Shown here piece by piece: positions 47,902-48,198 of a stretch of DNA of 48,198 bases; within the stretch, counting starts at the first letter, position 1; each line of letters opens with the position of its first letter. This DNA is from Thiomonas delicata (GTDB taxonomy: Bacteria > Pseudomonadota > Gammaproteobacteria > Burkholderiales > Burkholderiaceae_C), in contig NZ_LT592171.1 of assembly GCF_900088825.1 (NCBI RefSeq), forward strand, positions 1,423,208 to 1,471,405. Direction: 5' to 3'. The notes below the pieces were generated by a model. It was not told where the DNA came from, did no database searches, and was given only the letters and a program-made list of their open reading frames with translations. A program made the translations under genes and the position numbers.

Positions 47902-48198
47902 ATGCTCACGAAGTCCGACCTGATGGCCTGGCGCCAATGCCCGCGGATGCTGTGGCTGCATCACCACACGCCCGAGCCGCAAACTTCTGCGTCCGTCCCC
48001 GTCGACCGCCGCACCCTCGACGGCCGTCTCGTCGGCGAGTATGCGCGTCGGGATGTCGGGGAGTACCTCTGGCCGAACACGTCCGGAGACCCGGCAAGCG
48101 ATGCTGCGGCCGCCTTGGCCGAACTGACCGCCGCCGCCATGCTGCCCGCCGTCGAAATGCCCATGGTGCGCGACGGCTTGTATGCCCGCGCCGATGCC
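47902..48198 (+). CDS. DUF2779/Cas4-like nuclease, N-terminal part (runs off the window)
   Basis: From ATG 47902 the frame stays open to the window edge, 99 codons. It begins MLTKSDLMAWRQCPRMLWLH, the N-terminal signature of DUF2779 proteins, whose (M)LTKSxxxxxxxCPRxLWL pattern is shared with the Cas4/RecB-type PD-(D/E)XK nucleases. The Cys would be one of the iron-sulfur ligands. The tail VRDGLYARADA corresponds to the start of the nuclease core. GGGG lies seven bases upstream as a possible ribosome-binding site. The catalytic motifs are beyond the window, so activity cannot be judged. Confidence 0.7.
   Translation, partial: MLTKSDLMAWRQCPRMLWLHHHTPEPQTSASVPVDRRTLDGRLVGEYARRDVGEYLWPNTSGDPASDAAAALAELTAAAMLPAVEMPMVRDGLYARADA

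Overview
The window looks like chromosomal DNA of a GC-rich betaproteobacterium, probably Burkholderiales. The basis is the long minus-strand block ndk-rlmN-pilW-rodZ-ispG-hisS-yfgM-bamB-der-hfq-hflX-hflK-hflC-hisZ-purA, an order I know from that group, together with a ccoNOQP-ccoG-ccoH cluster next to an FNR gene. Genus cannot be fixed from sequence alone; the persulfide dioxygenase and YeeE/YedE genes would suit a sulfur-handling species.

Layout. (1) 1-2091 is accessory DNA: a gene-poor stretch with possible IS debris, then a small HTH gene and a Phd/PIN toxin-antitoxin pair, ending at what looks like the displaced 3' end of a leucine-type tRNA, probably the right attachment scar of an island whose body lies to the left. 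(2) 2134-23034 is conserved housekeeping DNA, almost all on the minus strand: purine synthesis (purA plus a phosphoribosyltransferase), histidine synthesis (hisZ), membrane protease modulators (hflKC), RNA chaperone and GTPases (hfq, hflX, der), outer-membrane assembly (bamB), tRNA charging (hisS), isoprenoids (ispG), cell shape and pili (rodZ, pilW), rRNA modification (rlmN, rluB), nucleotides (ndk) and chromosome segregation (scpB). (3) 23169-33763 is a microaerobic respiration region: a Nudix hydrolase, a TauE/SafE-family membrane protein, fnr, a small membrane protein, ccoH, ccoG, ccoPQON, ccoS and ccoI. FNR-type palindromes lie before ccoN and before ccoI, so the FNR encoded here probably switches on the cbb3 oxidase and its copper-loading assembly genes. 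(4) 33805-42981 holds tex, an HD-GYP phosphodiesterase, a persulfide dioxygenase divergent from a YeeE/YedE transporter pair (with a third FNR-type palindrome between them), an acyl-CoA ligase, and a seven-iron ferredoxin with its NADP reductase. (5) 43127-48198 is a second accessory region starting at a complete tRNA-Asn gene: a tyrosine integrase, a small HTH protein on the opposite strand, a large P-loop ATPase and the start of a Cas4/DUF2779-like nuclease gene that runs off the right edge.

The most unusual parts are the two island edges. The left edge carries a toxin-antitoxin control region with tandem CTAGA repeats inside a perfect inverted repeat that covers the antitoxin ribosome-binding site. 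The right edge pairs an ATPase and a nuclease in a tRNA-integrated element, which could be a satellite replication module or a defence cargo. Gene identifications rest on reading motifs in the translations; no database search was possible.
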